DNA of 64,000 bases from Kitasatospora cineracea (GTDB lineage Bacteria > Actinomycetota > Actinomycetes > Streptomycetales > Streptomycetaceae), in NCBI RefSeq assembly GCF_003751605.1, contig NZ_RJVJ01000001.1, positions 5,803,306 to 5,867,305 on the forward strand. Direction: 5' to 3'. Position numbers and translations under genes: made by a program. Shown here in pieces: positions 63,647 through 64,000 of this stretch (positions within the stretch are counted from its first letter, which is position 1; every line of letters begins with the position of its first letter). Under the pieces are notes generated by a model. It did not search any database and had not been told where the DNA came from. It saw only the letters and a program-made list of their open reading frames with translations.

Positions 63647-64000
63647 ATGCCCGCGCCAGCCCCCGCGCACGCCGCCGGACGGCGGCCGACCGCCGACGCC
63701 GTCGGCTTCACCGCCTTCTGCGAACTCCAATGGCAGCGCTACCGCCTGGTCGCGCTGCTGGCCACGGGCGACGACGCCGAGGCCGACGGCGCGGTCCGCG
63801 ACGCGCTCGGCGACCTCGCCGACCAGTGGCACGACGCCCTCGCCAGCCCCAGCGTCACCGCCTACGCCTGGCCCCTGGTCAAGCGCCGCATCACCCGCAA
63901 CCACCCGCCGCTGGGCGAACTCGCCGACGAGCTCCTCCTCGGAAGGATCCTCCACCTGACCCACGACCAGATCACCGACACCACCGGCCGGCCCGCACCC
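63647..64000 (+). CDS. Hypothetical regulator-like protein (3' end outside window)
   Basis: Starts at ATG 63647 with a strong GGAAGGAGAGACC site and remains open to the window end (118 codons seen). The N-terminal part (GFTAFCELQWQRYRLVALLA, AVRDALGDLADQWHDALASP) resembles sigma-factor-like proteins common in Streptomyces. This is tentative, as no sigma region is complete in view. Confidence 0.5.
   Translation, partial: MPAPAPAHAAGRRPTADAVGFTAFCELQWQRYRLVALLATGDDAEADGAVRDALGDLADQWHDALASPSVTAYAWPLVKRRITRNHPPLGELADELLLGRILHLTHDQITDTTGRPAP

Overview
The window is high-GC actinobacterial DNA. Several genes point to Streptomycetaceae (Streptomyces or Kitasatospora): a chaplin, a DUF5709 protein, a DUF4331 protein, an RskA-type anti-sigma factor, an Asp23/Gls24 envelope-stress cluster and a CseB/CseC-like two-component pair. 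No ribosomal, tRNA or core metabolic operon is present. Insertion sequences and broken genes are dense, which suggests accessory DNA such as a chromosome arm or a large plasmid. All functional calls come from reading the sequence; no database search was run.

Positions 1-10,600 hold a truncated cobalamin-binding MerR regulator with a DUF2071 partner, a DinB-like protein, a decayed IS5-type transposase, and an envelope-stress and regulation island. The island contains a STAS protein, a small membrane protein, an AmaP/DUF6286-like protein, Asp23/Gls24, an ECF sigma factor and two short Asp23-operon proteins. An Asp23 gene fragment and a LuxR gene fragment lie nearby.

Positions 10,600-34,600 hold mostly secreted or envelope functions: a small secreted protein, DUF4331, TPR proteins, a chaplin, a fasciclin lipoprotein, a sulfite-oxidase-like molybdoenzyme, and RskA whose sigma factor has been reduced to a 16-codon stub. 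They also include a beta-carbonic anhydrase, a cyclopropane-fatty-acid-synthase-like methyltransferase, an alpha/beta hydrolase, a nickel permease with an internal deletion, a NicO/RcnA-type metal exporter, a GH15 hydrolase, an SDR, a hemerythrin and a YrdC/Sua5 protein. Decay is common here. It includes a molybdoenzyme/carboxypeptidase chimera, a carbonic anhydrase pseudogene, an ankyrin-like pseudogene and a frameshifted TPR gene.

Positions 34,600-47,300 hold inverted fragments of a helicase-associated-domain gene around a VOC/LysR pair, then two copies of an 1100-bp IS5-family element. Between the copies lies a secreted four-cysteine protein followed by a MacB-type ABC ATPase and a large FtsX-like permease. 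A cluster of three adjacent insertion sequences (IS5-type, IS5-type, IS3-type) follows.

Positions 47,300-54,900 hold two consecutive secreted cell-wall-hydrolase-like proteins. They share an almost identical ~706-bp segment encoding five beta-propeller-like repeats. Next come an XRE / ImmA-IrrE / MAB_1171c-like module and an IS5-type unit that appears to carry an SMI1/KNR4-like passenger gene.

Positions 54,900-64,000 hold a recombinase remnant, an IS5-type element interrupted by an IS110-family element, an ISAs1 remnant, a CseB/CseC-like regulatory pair with a DUF2079 membrane protein, another transposase remnant, a second STAS protein and an incomplete gene at the window edge.
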